Shown here in pieces: positions 19,241-27,306 of a stretch of 64,000 bases of DNA. Both the position numbers and the translations under genes were made by a program. The stretch comes from Lactococcus fujiensis JCM 16395 (GTDB lineage Bacteria > Bacillota > Bacilli > Lactobacillales > Streptococcaceae): positions 124,001 to 188,000 of the forward strand of contig NZ_JXJU01000004.1 in NCBI RefSeq assembly GCF_002441655.1, in the 5' to 3' direction. Every line of letters starts with the position of its first letter. Positions within the stretch are counted from its first letter, which is position 1. A model generated the notes under the pieces. It saw only the letters and a list, made by a program, of their open reading frames with translations. It made no database searches and was not told the origin of the DNA.

Positions 19241-20572
19241 TTATATTAAATAATAAAAGTAAGACCACATTGCAACAAGAAAACAAAAAGTTATCATTAT
19301 TCCACTCAGCATTACTTTTCTTGAAAGCCAATCAAATCCGACAGTAACAAAATACATTAAAGGTAATAGAATAGAAATAATGTACCTCCCCGCGGGTTCA
19401 TAATCTACAAAATAAGAATAATAGAGCGAGCAAGAAAACGCCGAAACCATGGTCAACAAAAGTCCAATCCTGAATAGTTTCATTTCAAAAGAAAGTGTAC
19501 GCCAGTTTCTAATTGTAAGAAAGATGCCCCCTAAAAAGCCACTGGTCAAAACAATACCATAGATGTCATAAATCACACTCGGCATTAACAAATGAGCATG
19601 ATTGAACCAAGTGCCAACGAAGCTAAGAGCGCTCAAATAAAGCCAGCCAGTGGCTTTAGGTATCTTTTGGAATTTAAACCCCGAAACCATTTGAAACAAT
19701 GATTCATGAACATGGGCTGGCGTAGGACGAATCGACGGCTTTAATGGTGGATTTATAGATCCAAATCGTTCTGAATAAAGGCTTACGGTCTTCAACCCTA
19801 AAACATCATGAAAATGAAGCCAATTTCTGACAAAAAACCAACTTGTTAAAATTAATATCAGCACAATAATAAGCAGCACTTTTATCACAAAACGTTTCGA
19901 AAATGTCCTTTTTTTTACATTAAATATGATGAAGCTCGCAAGCCCAAAAATAATAAATCCATATGCAAAATAATAGGAAACTGCACCTATCGAAAGTCCC
20001 ACAGCTAAAAGGATACAAGTTGGCCAATCCCAATTTTTCTTCATACCTAACAAGAGAGCAAATGTAATCAAGTAAGATGCCAAAAGCGACATGATGTCAT
20101 TGTTCAAATAGCTCCCCAAAATCATCACTTCGGGCAAAAAAATAGACAATGAAATAAATAAGTACTGACTTGATTTTTTATTGAATTGAAGTTGTGCAAT
20201 TTCCCACGACAGAAAACCGACTCCACAGGCCGCAAGAACGCTTCCTATTCTCCCACCAATAATAAAAAGCTTGTTCCCTTTTTCAAATAGAAATAATACT
20301 TTAATCCAAAAAACAGCTACCAGCGAAGGAAAGTAGGGCTCCATGGCATATGAGAAGCCCCAAAGGGGAATTCTAACCGCCGATTCATTTCCGATTGGCA
20401 AACGATTTAAGTGAAAAATATATCGAACAACAAGTAACCGTGCTTGTTCATCATTACCGAAAATATGCACATTAACAACGGCCGCATTCATCAGGAGTAA
20501 AAAGTATAAAAACAAAGCAATCCATAATAGAAAGTTTTCTTTATTTTTTACCAATATTGAACTAATACTCAT
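19241..20572 (-). CDS. Polytopic membrane glycosyltransferase (GT-C fold, PMT/ArnT-like)
   Basis: About 443 residues with some 10-12 transmembrane segments. The first extracytoplasmic loop has NDEQARLLVVRYIFHLNRLP, with the acidic pair expected of GT-C enzymes, and a long outer loop with NPPLKPSIRPTPAHVHES. Such enzymes use polyprenyl-phosphate sugars outside the membrane. The ATG at 20572 lies 4 bases after the upstream stop and is preferred over an upstream in-frame ATG that overlaps the previous gene. Its presence implies extracytoplasmic decoration of the polysaccharide made by this locus. An O-antigen polymerase role is less likely but possible. Confidence 0.75.
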   Translation of the reverse strand: MSISSILVKNKENFLLWIALFLYFLLLMNAAVVNVHIFGNDEQARLLVVRYIFHLNRLPIGNESAVRIPLWGFSYAMEPYFPSLVAVFWIKVLFLFEKGNKLFIIGGRIGSVLAACGVGFLSWEIAQLQFNKKSSQYLFISLSIFLPEVMILGSYLNNDIMSLLASYLITFALLLGMKKNWDWPTCILLAVGLSIGAVSYYFAYGFIIFGLASFIIFNVKKRTFSKRFVIKVLLIIVLILILTSWFFVRNWLHFHDVLGLKTVSLYSERFGSINPPLKPSIRPTPAHVHESLFQMVSGFKFQKIPKATGWLYLSALSFVGTWFNHAHLLMPSVIYDIYGIVLTSGFLGGIFLTIRNWRTLSFEMKLFRIGLLLTMVSAFSCSLYYSYFVDYEPAGRYIISILLPLMYFVTVGFDWLSRKVMLSGIMITFCFLVAMWSYFYYLI

Positions 20573-20576
20573 AATT

Positions 20577-21530
20577 TTACTTTCTAAAAGCAAAATATAA
20601 ATCACGAACTCTTGAACTCATTGCCGGATAATAATGCCAATCTACTAAAATCTGCTTTACAACAGGCAACAAATGTTTACTTTTCGCATTTTCAAGCCTT
20701 CGTTGGTAAAAATCACGATAGTTTTTCATTTCTTCAGCTTGATTAATTTTTCGTTTTTCCAAAACGTGGTAAAGAATATCATAAAAACCTACAAATTTTT
20801 TCAATTCTGAAAGATGTACATTTTTAGGAGATCTCAAAGTAAGTAATTTTTTACCGGTTGCATTGTGCTGATGCAGAACATGAGTTCCCACTATGCGATT
20901 CAAATTAAAACCTGTCCCTAAAAGACTAGACAATGTTGAATTCAAAACATCATGTGTCACATTATAATCTGGCTGCCAGAATTCAATCATATCTTCAACA
21001 AATCCCCGTCTCATAACATCGACCCAGCCCACCCGATAGGATTGATAAAGTAACCTTTTAGGATATTTAGAGATCATTTCTTCTCGGTCATCAAACTGAA
21101 AATAAGTAAACCAAGAAGGCAAATCGGAACTTTCTTGCGATAATTTTTTTATCTCTATGTCTGCACTAAGCAATTCAATCTCCGGAAATTCAAGCATGAC
21201 TTCAATTTGAACTTTATTTTTATCCGCTAGCCAAATATTATCTTGATCTGAAAAAAAGAAAAAAGAAGCGTCGGTCTTTAATCCATCGATTAATAAAAGT
21301 CGAAAATTTAATCGCCAACCTATATTTTTGTCATTTTCAAATATCTGCCAACCTTTCAGTTCATATTTTTCGATATAATTTTTCAAAAATTGAACAGTTT
21401 GGTCACTCGAATGATCATCGCGAAAGATAACATAATCCGCCGGTAGTTCTTGCAAGCGGATCGTATCTAATTGCGATACTATTAAATCCGCAGCATTATA
21501 GGTAGCCATTAGAACAGCCGTTTTTTCCAT
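20577..21530 (-). CDS. Family 2 glycosyltransferase, rhamnosyltransferase-like
   Basis: A 317-aa GT-A enzyme starting MEKTAVLMATYNAADLIVSQ, with FRDDHSSDQT as the nucleotide-binding acidic motif and FFSDQDNIW as the metal site. The SDQDxIW pattern is typical of rhamnosyl- or galactosyl-transferases of Gram-positive cell-wall polysaccharides. It is the first gene of the minus-strand arm, and a TATAAT box lies about 70 bases upstream (21597-21602), so the arm is probably transcribed from here to 15232. Confidence 0.85.
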   Translation of the reverse strand: MEKTAVLMATYNAADLIVSQLDTIRLQELPADYVIFRDDHSSDQTVQFLKNYIEKYELKGWQIFENDKNIGWRLNFRLLLIDGLKTDASFFFFSDQDNIWLADKNKVQIEVMLEFPEIELLSADIEIKKLSQESSDLPSWFTYFQFDDREEMISKYPKRLLYQSYRVGWVDVMRRGFVEDMIEFWQPDYNVTHDVLNSTLSSLLGTGFNLNRIVGTHVLHQHNATGKKLLTLRSPKNVHLSELKKFVGFYDILYHVLEKRKINQAEEMKNYRDFYQRRLENAKSKHLLPVVKQILVDWHYYPAMSSRVRDLYFAFRK

Positions 21531-21616
21531 TTTAGTTTCCTCTTTTTAAAATTGAAAGCATTGCACTATTTGTATTTTTTTGATTACTTTAGTTCTATTA
21601 TATCTTTTTTTGGCAT

Positions 21617-21644
21617 TAAAAAAAAGCCCCATTTGAGGCTTTTT
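21617..21644 (-). terminator. Rho-independent terminator of the lipoprotein gene
   Basis: Minus-strand stem AAAAAGCC/GGCTTTTT with a short loop, followed by a T run, 20 bases after the lipoprotein stop. The promoter of the GT arm follows directly. Confidence 0.85.
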
Positions 21645-21663
21645 ATTAATTTTATTGCAATTA

Positions 21664-22818
21664 TTATTCTGCTGCTTTTACAGCAATTGTTCCTGTTACT
21701 TTAAATTGATTTTCAGCTGCAAAAGCTTTATAAGTTTCCATTTGTTTTTCTGTTGCGAAGTAAAGGTTGCCATCAATTTCTGATTGAAGTACTTTACCAG
21801 AAGTATCTTTCATTGCACGAGCCATGATTGATCCGTTTTCGCCAACATAAACATCACCCTTGATGTTACCACCTTCAAGGTCAAATGCTGGAGAATTAAT
21901 CGTCAAGCTTTTCACAGTCAATGTGAATGATTTTGTCACTTGGTGATCACTATTTTGGGCAATCAAAGCTAAAGTACGTTGAACTGCTCCTTTTTCATTT
22001 AAGAAGGTACCGTTAATTTCAAGAGCTTTACCTGACGCATCAACATCAGCATTAGCTGAAACTAACCATGCCCCATTTTCGCTCAAAGCTGATTTCAATA
22101 CTGACAAATCAGCTGTACCGGTTGTCGCACCAGTTTGAGTGTCTGTCCCATTTCCTTTAAAGAGATAAGTAACATTTCCGTGTTCGCCCACTTTGACACC
22201 GCCAGCTTCAACTGCAACAACATCGCCTTTAACAACTGAAGTTGTTCCAGTGACTTTAACTTGTTGTGCTTCTGGTAATGCTTTATATGCATCAAGTAAA
22301 TCTTGGCTTGCAAAAGTCAAATTACCATCAATAGTTGCTTGTCCATCAACACCTGTACCGGTTTGACCATGGAAGCCAGCTGCATATACATTTACGTTCC
22401 CTTTAACTGTTCCGTTAGAAATATAGAATCCTGGTGACTTAACTTCTATTTTATCAACAGTCAAAGTATAACGTGATGTGATTTTGTGGTTGTCATCTTG
22501 AGCATAAACAGCTAACTTACGAGCAACAACATTGTCACCAATGAACAAGCCATCAACAGTTAATGTTTTTCCTGATGCATCCATATCGCCTTTAGTTGCA
22601 TTCAACCAAGAGCCATTTTTAGCAAAACCTTTTTGAAGGTCTGAAAAATTGCTCGTCCCTTGAGTTGCTCCAGCAAAAACATCCGTTGTTTTTGCCGTCT
22701 GACTCGTTTTCGTCTCAGAAGTAGACGATTTCGTTGAACTACTATTTCCACAAGCTGCAAGTAGGGATACAGACAATACTGACACTGCTAAGAGTGAAAC
22801 GATTTTTGTTTTCTTCAT
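21664..22818 (-). CDS. Secreted lipoprotein with a duplicated ~150-aa module
   Basis: A 384-aa precursor with a short signal peptide and lipobox LLAAC, so Cys23 should be lipidated and anchor the protein outside the membrane. A Ser/Thr-rich linker follows, then two homologous modules at about residues 50-195 and 229-384. Each runs GTxxFSxLxxxxxxNGxWL, DxDASGKxLxxxG, a strand-rich middle with FTLTVxxxxxxSP, GNxKGxVxV and a closing FKVTGTxxV-type strand. The repeated GxVxGxVxV pattern recalls bactofilin-like or beta-helical folds, but I cannot assign a family. It has its own promoter and terminator. Confidence 0.8.
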   Translation of the reverse strand: MKKTKIVSLLAVSVLSVSLLAACGNSSSTKSSTSETKTSQTAKTTDVFAGATQGTSNFSDLQKGFAKNGSWLNATKGDMDASGKTLTVDGLFIGDNVVARKLAVYAQDDNHKITSRYTLTVDKIEVKSPGFYISNGTVKGNVNVYAAGFHGQTGTGVDGQATIDGNLTFASQDLLDAYKALPEAQQVKVTGTTSVVKGDVVAVEAGGVKVGEHGNVTYLFKGNGTDTQTGATTGTADLSVLKSALSENGAWLVSANADVDASGKALEINGTFLNEKGAVQRTLALIAQNSDHQVTKSFTLTVKSLTINSPAFDLEGGNIKGDVYVGENGSIMARAMKDTSGKVLQSEIDGNLYFATEKQMETYKAFAAENQFKVTGTIAVKAAE

Positions 22819-22898
22819 GATATTCTCCTAATAAGGGATTTGTTTTTTAACTTGCTGAGCTAATTGCTTGACAAATTAGACAAAATCTTTACAAAAAC

Positions 22899-22927
22899 AT
22901 TATAACATTAAATTATTTAATATACAA
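22899..22927 (-). promoter_or_regulatory. Promoter of the lipoprotein gene
   Basis: Minus strand: TTGTAT, 17-base spacer, TATAAT, leaving a leader of about 75 bases before the start codon. The leader contains an A/T-rich stretch but no clear structure. Confidence 0.7.
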
Positions 22928-23039
22928 GAGTTTGCATAAAATTCCACAAAGTTCACAAACCATTGCTTTGTAGCTGATGGAAGCGCTGTTAAAAAATTCG
23001 TTTTTTATCTTTTTAGTAAAGTAATTGATAAATTTTGGC

Positions 23040-23074
23040 AAATAAAAAATACCCAATGAGAGTATTTTTTATTT
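23040..23074 (-). terminator. Terminator after the LCP-family gene
   Basis: A perfect 13-bp inverted repeat AAATAAAAAATAC/GTATTTTTTATTT with a 9-base loop lies downstream of the LCP gene. A/T richness on both sides could make it act in both directions. Confidence 0.75.
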
Positions 23075-23121
23075 TAATAGTGTCGCAAGTTTTTCTTTTG
23101 TAGAATATAAACTCGTCGGAT

Positions 23122-24012
23122 TTATTGATAAATTTCCATCTTTTTTTGAGTCACCAAGTTAATTTTTTGAGCATTTTTTAGGGCCGTATTATATTGAAGG
23201 GCGATGGTCTGAAACTCACTGAAATCAATATCCGTATGAACTGCGTTGCTAAAGGTGTTGAGGATATTTTGATAATAGCTTAAATCAGCAAGTGATTTAA
23301 TCGAAGTATTTGCTTTAATTTTTTGATAGACTGCTGTAGAAACCTTTAATACTCTTTCGCTAATCGCATTGTTTTGTCCACCATCGGTGGTCCCAATATA
23401 GGCCGCTACTTGAGCTGCACTTACCAATGAAAGATTCCCTTTTCCAAATTGGTAAGGAGCTGATGTAAAGGTTGTTGGATTATCGATTTCTATTCCACCA
23501 ACAGCCGCTACCAAATCTCCTATTTTAGTAACGTCAACTTGAACAAATTTGGTAATTTGTAACCCTAATAGACTTTGAACTGACATCTGAGCTTGATTTT
23601 CGCCACCTGTTTGGAAATTTTGTAAAAGTGTCTTTTGACCACTAATTTTAGCATCAATTGGAAGATTTACTAAACCCATTTGTTTCGTGTTTTTGTTCAT
23701 CACCGCTAGCCCCATTGCATAACAGGGACCTGATTGAGTACTTCCTGAGCCTGTTTCTACAATAAGAATTGACATCGCATGAAGATTAGAAATGGAAACA
23801 CTAGAAGTTGTTGTTGAAGGAGCAATGTATGAATTTTGATAGGTATTTTGTACATTTTTATAGATACCATATGCCACGCCTGCCAAAGTTAACAAGAGAA
23901 AACCTACGATTCCTAATGTTACTTTTAATACAAAATGGTTATGATGCTTACTTTTGTGATGGTGTGTATGAAATAGGCCACGATGATGGTGGTGGTGTGC
24001 TGTTTGATTCAT
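23122..24012 (-). CDS. Divergent LytR-CpsA-Psr (LCP) family protein with His-rich N-terminus
   Basis: A 296-aa protein with a cytoplasmic tail holding 12 His in its first 26 residues, one transmembrane segment (about residues 29-51), then an extracytoplasmic domain of LCP type: SILIVETGSGS, a GLAVMNKNTKQMGLVNLPID strand pair, a VDVTKIGDLVAAVGGIEIDN segment and an ERVLKV helix. LCP enzymes transfer glycopolymers from lipid carriers to peptidoglycan. Residues normally needed look altered: the IPRD motif reads LPID and the RSD motif is absent. So it may be inactive, regulatory, or have changed substrate. It is encoded with the next gene upstream, 36 bases apart. Confidence 0.7.
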   Translation of the reverse strand: MNQTAHHHHHRGLFHTHHHKSKHHNHFVLKVTLGIVGFLLLTLAGVAYGIYKNVQNTYQNSYIAPSTTTSSVSISNLHAMSILIVETGSGSTQSGPCYAMGLAVMNKNTKQMGLVNLPIDAKISGQKTLLQNFQTGGENQAQMSVQSLLGLQITKFVQVDVTKIGDLVAAVGGIEIDNPTTFTSAPYQFGKGNLSLVSAAQVAAYIGTTDGGQNNAISERVLKVSTAVYQKIKANTSIKSLADLSYYQNILNTFSNAVHTDIDFSEFQTIALQYNTALKNAQKINLVTQKKMEIYQ

Positions 24013-24048
24013 TCTTTTTTATCTTTTCATCTCCATTTTTTATTACGC

Positions 24049-24765
24049 TTATCGGTAGCTAATCGAAGGTGTCACTCCGTAATTTTTAGCTACGCCAAGT
24101 AAATAACCTGTTCCATAAGCCTCAGCTTTAGCATATTGAGAGGCACTCGCCTTATCCACAACAGCGGGATTTAGCGTAACAATAAGACTTGGGTAGGTTG
24201 CCCCAGGGGAAATAGATTCAATGACCGACCGTCCAGCCAAACCATTGATGGCAGAGGCTTGAGCACTCATGATAGAATAAAAATTCGCTTGATTCGTTGG
24301 CGTTCCATCGCTCACTGAACCTGAATTCGAAGATGTTGAAAATGTAGTTCCCTTACTCGTTTCGCTATTCATTGATTCATTCACTTGACCAACTTGTTCC
24401 GAGGATGTCTTATTTGTCGAATCTTGAGACGTCTTATTCGATTGACTAGCTTCAGGAGTTGTTGATTTCCGATCTGATTCCGATGTGGTTACCTGTGATT
24501 TTAGATTGAAAGAGCTTTGCTGATTTTTTGAACTGGTATTTTTATGAGAAACCGCATTATTTGAAAAAGAGGGGCTAAAAAACAATGTTATAAATCCCAA
24601 CACATACAAAAAGCCACCAATGATTAAGAATAATCTTTTGTTCCTCATCATTGTTTGATTTTCTCTTTTGTTCCTACCTCGTATCCAATACCATCCCCCT
24701 AAGATTAGGCAACCACAAGCGAGGATTATTGCTCCTATTCCGACAAATAATGTAAATTTTCCCAA
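24049..24765 (-). CDS. Membrane protein with Ser/Thr-rich extracytoplasmic region
   Basis: A 238-aa protein with two hydrophobic segments near the N-terminus (about residues 5-28 and 45-65), then a long low-complexity stretch of Ser, Thr, Asn and Gln, ending in a small folded-looking C-terminal domain (SAINGLAGRSVIESISPGA, SASQYAKAEAYGTGYLLGVA). I recognise no family. The layout suggests a membrane-anchored domain held out through the wall by a flexible linker. It precedes the LCP-like gene, probably on the same transcript. Confidence 0.65.
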   Translation of the reverse strand: MGKFTLFVGIGAIILACGCLILGGWYWIRGRNKRENQTMMRNKRLFLIIGGFLYVLGFITLFFSPSFSNNAVSHKNTSSKNQQSSFNLKSQVTTSESDRKSTTPEASQSNKTSQDSTNKTSSEQVGQVNESMNSETSKGTTFSTSSNSGSVSDGTPTNQANFYSIMSAQASAINGLAGRSVIESISPGATYPSLIVTLNPAVVDKASASQYAKAEAYGTGYLLGVAKNYGVTPSISYR

Positions 24766-24794
24766 TGCGAATTCCCTTTCTGATAAATATACGA

Positions 24795-24823
24795 GAGGAC
24801 TTGATTATTTGAACCAAGTCCTC
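24795..24823 (-). repeat. Inverted repeat after the DUF5648 gene
   Basis: A perfect 9-bp stem GAGGACTTG/CAAGTCCTC with an 11-base loop, between the stop of the secreted-protein gene and the next gene. The minus-strand flank is not T-rich, so it may be a weak terminator or an mRNA-processing stem. Confidence 0.5.
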
Positions 24824-24854
24824 CATATTTGTCTCTAAACTTTTTTACTTATCA

Positions 24855-26054
24855 TTAAACAAGATTATAAGAAACAGATTTAACACCTTCAGTAAGTAAA
24901 CCTTCTGTACCAACTGCTTCTGCCTGGGCAATCAAACTATTAATCTGAGCTTGAGTATAGCCTAATGCAAGTGCTTTTGTTTCAGCTGCTTTTACTGCCA
25001 CTGTTACGACTGCAGCAGCCGTAGTAGAATCATAAGTTACAGACTGAACTGGGCTTAAATTAAGGAAATTTGTATAGCCAGTATTTCCGCTAGACGTGAT
25101 GTAAGCATTCATCTTGCTGTTGGCCAACGTAACCATTTCAGCAGTTGATGGAACTGTTTCTGTAAAGCTTAATGCATAGAAAGCTGTCGTTGCATTACCA
25201 TATCCTGTAGGAAGGGTCTTGCTCGTTGTATAAAAATGGTTTGCTTTCGCATTGTATGAAACTGATACTGGAACAGCTGTTGAAGCTGCAGAATATACTG
25301 TCGATGGGAATTGAGTGTATCCTAACGCTTTCAAGTGTGCGACATACGCTGCGCTTGTGTTAGTCGTAAAGACATGACGTTGTAATTTATTACTGTACCA
25401 GTTGTTAACTAGTGTCCCTGAAGTAGGTGCATAACCAATAACATGCAATGAATTGTAGCCTTGCATTTGAAGGGCAAACAAGCGTGTTGCATCAGTTGTC
25501 AAATAGTGGTCATTGCCTTTGGCAATTTCATAAATTGGTGTTTCTCCTACATTAACCGTTACTGTAACTGTTGCATCTTTAGTATTTGCTTCTGTTCCTG
25601 CTGCAGTAACTGTTGCTGTATAAGTTCCTACTTTGGAAGTGTCAACATTACTTACTGAAATAATATCAGTTGCGTGGTGCGCATTTGATGGGCCTAAGAT
25701 TTCGAGTGCAGTCGCACCATTTTCTGCTTTTGTGACATCAGCCTGTGTGTATTCAGCTGCTGAAGTAGCACTAGCCGTCAACATTTTTGTGTTGACATAT
25801 TGAGCAACTGCACCAATAGCTGTTTTAACTTGAGCTGCAGTTGCGCCAACTGGTACAGATACAGTTTTAGGGGCGGTGACCATAAATGTGGCCTTATAAA
25901 CTCCAGCTGCCGTAGGACCTGTTTCAACATCGGTCGTTGTTGCTGATGTTGTCGAGGTATAAAGTTGTGCATTCGCTACGATTACTCCGCCAAAAGTAAG
26001 CGCAACAATAGCCGATCCACAAATAAGACCTGTTTTAACAGATTTAGATTTCAT
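24855..26054 (-). CDS. Secreted protein with Ig-like and DUF5648 domains
   Basis: A 399-aa precursor with a Sec signal peptide (about 30 residues, ending AnAnA-like VANAQ). Next comes an Ig-like beta-sandwich ending VDTSKVGTYTATVTAAG and TKDATVTVTV. A DUF5648-like region follows (YEIAKGNDHYLTT, HVFTTN, ANHFYTTSKTLPTGYG), a repeat-rich domain seen in lactococcal secreted proteins and hydrolases that may bind surface glycans. A short C-terminal Ala-rich helix ends it. There is no sortase motif or lipobox, so it is probably released. The ATG at 26054 with a GGAG site is preferred over an upstream TTG. Enzymatic activity is not evident. Confidence 0.75.
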   Translation of the reverse strand: MKSKSVKTGLICGSAIVALTFGGVIVANAQLYTSTTSATTTDVETGPTAAGVYKATFMVTAPKTVSVPVGATAAQVKTAIGAVAQYVNTKMLTASATSAAEYTQADVTKAENGATALEILGPSNAHHATDIISVSNVDTSKVGTYTATVTAAGTEANTKDATVTVTVNVGETPIYEIAKGNDHYLTTDATRLFALQMQGYNSLHVIGYAPTSGTLVNNWYSNKLQRHVFTTNTSAAYVAHLKALGYTQFPSTVYSAASTAVPVSVSYNAKANHFYTTSKTLPTGYGNATTAFYALSFTETVPSTAEMVTLANSKMNAYITSSGNTGYTNFLNLSPVQSVTYDSTTAAAVVTVAVKAAETKALALGYTQAQINSLIAQAEAVGTEGLLTEGVKSVSYNLV

Positions 26055-26122
26055 GTTTTTCTCCTTTATCAAAGATCTTAAGAGGGTTCTATTTTTACCT
26101 CTCCAATATCTTTTCTACTTTA

Positions 26123-26151
26123 TTTGTACTCTTTTTATTACAGTTTGTCAA
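26123..26151 (-). promoter_or_regulatory. Promoter of the secreted Ig/DUF5648 gene
   Basis: Minus strand: consensus TTGACA, 17-base spacer, TACAAA as -10. It gives a leader of about 60-65 bases. Confidence 0.7.
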
Positions 26152-26235
26152 GAATAAATATATGTCTTTTACATAATCCAGAGCTTTTCATTACTTTTCA
26201 CAAATATGGTCATCCATACTCTAACTTATAGCCAG

Positions 26236-26255
26236 TGACACTGTCATTTATGACA
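26236..26255 (+). promoter_or_regulatory. Operator-like repeats at the prs2 promoter
   Basis: TGACA-C-TGTCA-TTTA-TGACA forms two overlapping inverted repeats sharing the middle half-site, covering the -35 region of the prs2 promoter. No known regulator is assigned. Confidence 0.45.
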
Positions 26256-26270
26256 TTTTTTTGGTAAAAT
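26241..26270 (+). promoter_or_regulatory. Promoter of prs2-iscS-DUF1831
   Basis: An extended -10 box TGGTAAAAT (26262-26270) preceded at about 18 bases by the weak -35 CTGTCA, about 67 bases before the prs2 start. Confidence 0.55.
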
Positions 26271-26287
26271 AGGAGTTATCTAATGCA

Positions 26288-26309
26288 ACTTCAAAGTCGA
26301 ATTTGAAGT
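26288..26309 (+). repeat. Hairpin in the prs2 leader
   Basis: Perfect 8-bp inverted repeat ACTTCAAA/TTTGAAGT with a 6-base loop, 27 bases before the start codon. It may be an operator or an mRNA stem. Confidence 0.5.
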
Positions 26310-26336
26310 AGAATAATATGAAAATGGAGAGAAATC

Positions 26337-27302
26337 GTGGTTTACTCTGACTCGCACCTAAAACTTTTTGCCTTGACATCAAACCCTGGACTAGCTGAAC
26401 ATATCAGCCAATTTACAGGAGTACCTCTTGGGAAAGTTTCTACTAAACAATTTTCTGATGGCGAAATTATGATCAATATGGAGGAATCAGTTCGTAGTCG
26501 TGACGTTTTTATTGTTCAGTCTACTAGCTGCCCTGTTAATGATCATCTTTGGGAATTATTGATTATGATTGATGCATGTAAACGTGCTTCAGCCCATTCA
26601 GTGAATCTTGTAATGCCTTACTTTGGTTACGCTCGTCAAGACCGTACTGCCACTTCTCGTGAACCAATTACAGCTAAACTTGTTGCAGACATGATTGTTA
26701 AAGCAGGAGCTGATCGTATTTTGACTCTTGACTTGCACGCTGTCCAAGTACAAGGATTCTTCGATATTCCAGTGGATAATTTGTTTACTGTTCCACTTTT
26801 TGCTGACTACTATCGTAGCGCTGGTTTGTTCGGTGATGATGTCGTTGTAGTTGCACCAAAAAACTCTGGCATTAAACGTGCGCGTAGCTTAGCAGAATAT
26901 TTGGAATCCCCAATTGCAATTGTCGATTATGAAGATGACGACAAACAACGTGAAAACGGCTATGTTATTGGTAATGTTGAAGGAAAACGTGTCATCCTCA
27001 TTGATGATATTTTGAATACTGGAGTCACATTTGGTAACGCAGCAGCGGTTGTTAAAGCTGCTGGTGCAAACGAAATTTATGCAGTTGCCAGTCATGGTTT
27101 ATTTACAACCAATGCTGCTGATATTTTAGAAAAATCTGATATTAAAGAAATTTTGGTCACGGATTCTGTTGTCACTGACCACCGTAAACCTTCAAACGTG
27201 AAGTACCTATCTGCCGCTGAATACCTTGCTAACGCGATCTTACGTATTCACGAAGGCCGTCCCGTATCTCCATTGTTTGAACACGAAAAAGCACAGGACT
27301 AA
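26337..27302 (+). CDS. prs2: Ribose-phosphate pyrophosphokinase, second paralogue type
   Basis: A 321-aa enzyme that makes PRPP from ribose 5-phosphate and ATP, feeding purine, pyrimidine, His, Trp and NAD synthesis. GTG start with GGAG about 8 bases upstream. Features include [28 protein letters not shown] (ATP site) and a PRPP loop reading [10 protein letters not shown] in place of the usual DDI.DTAGT. That variant loop and the C-terminus [15 protein letters not shown] match the second PRPP synthetase of streptococci as I know it. It is cotranscribed with a cysteine desulfurase gene 4 bases downstream. Confidence 0.9.
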   Translation: MVYSDSHLKLFALTSNPGLAEHISQFTGVPLGKVSTKQFSDGEIMINMEESVRSRDVFIVQSTSCPVNDHLWELLIMIDACKRASAHSVNLVMPYFGYARQDRTATSREPITAKLVADMIVKAGADRILTLDLHAVQVQGFFDIPVDNLFTVPLFADYYRSAGLFGDDVVVVAPKNSGIKRARSLAEYLESPIAIVDYEDDDKQRENGYVIGNVEGKRVILIDDILNTGVTFGNAAAVVKAAGANEIYAVASHGLFTTNAADILEKSDIKEILVTDSVVTDHRKPSNVKYLSAAEYLANAILRIHEGRPVSPLFEHEKAQD

Positions 27303-27306
27303 TCAA

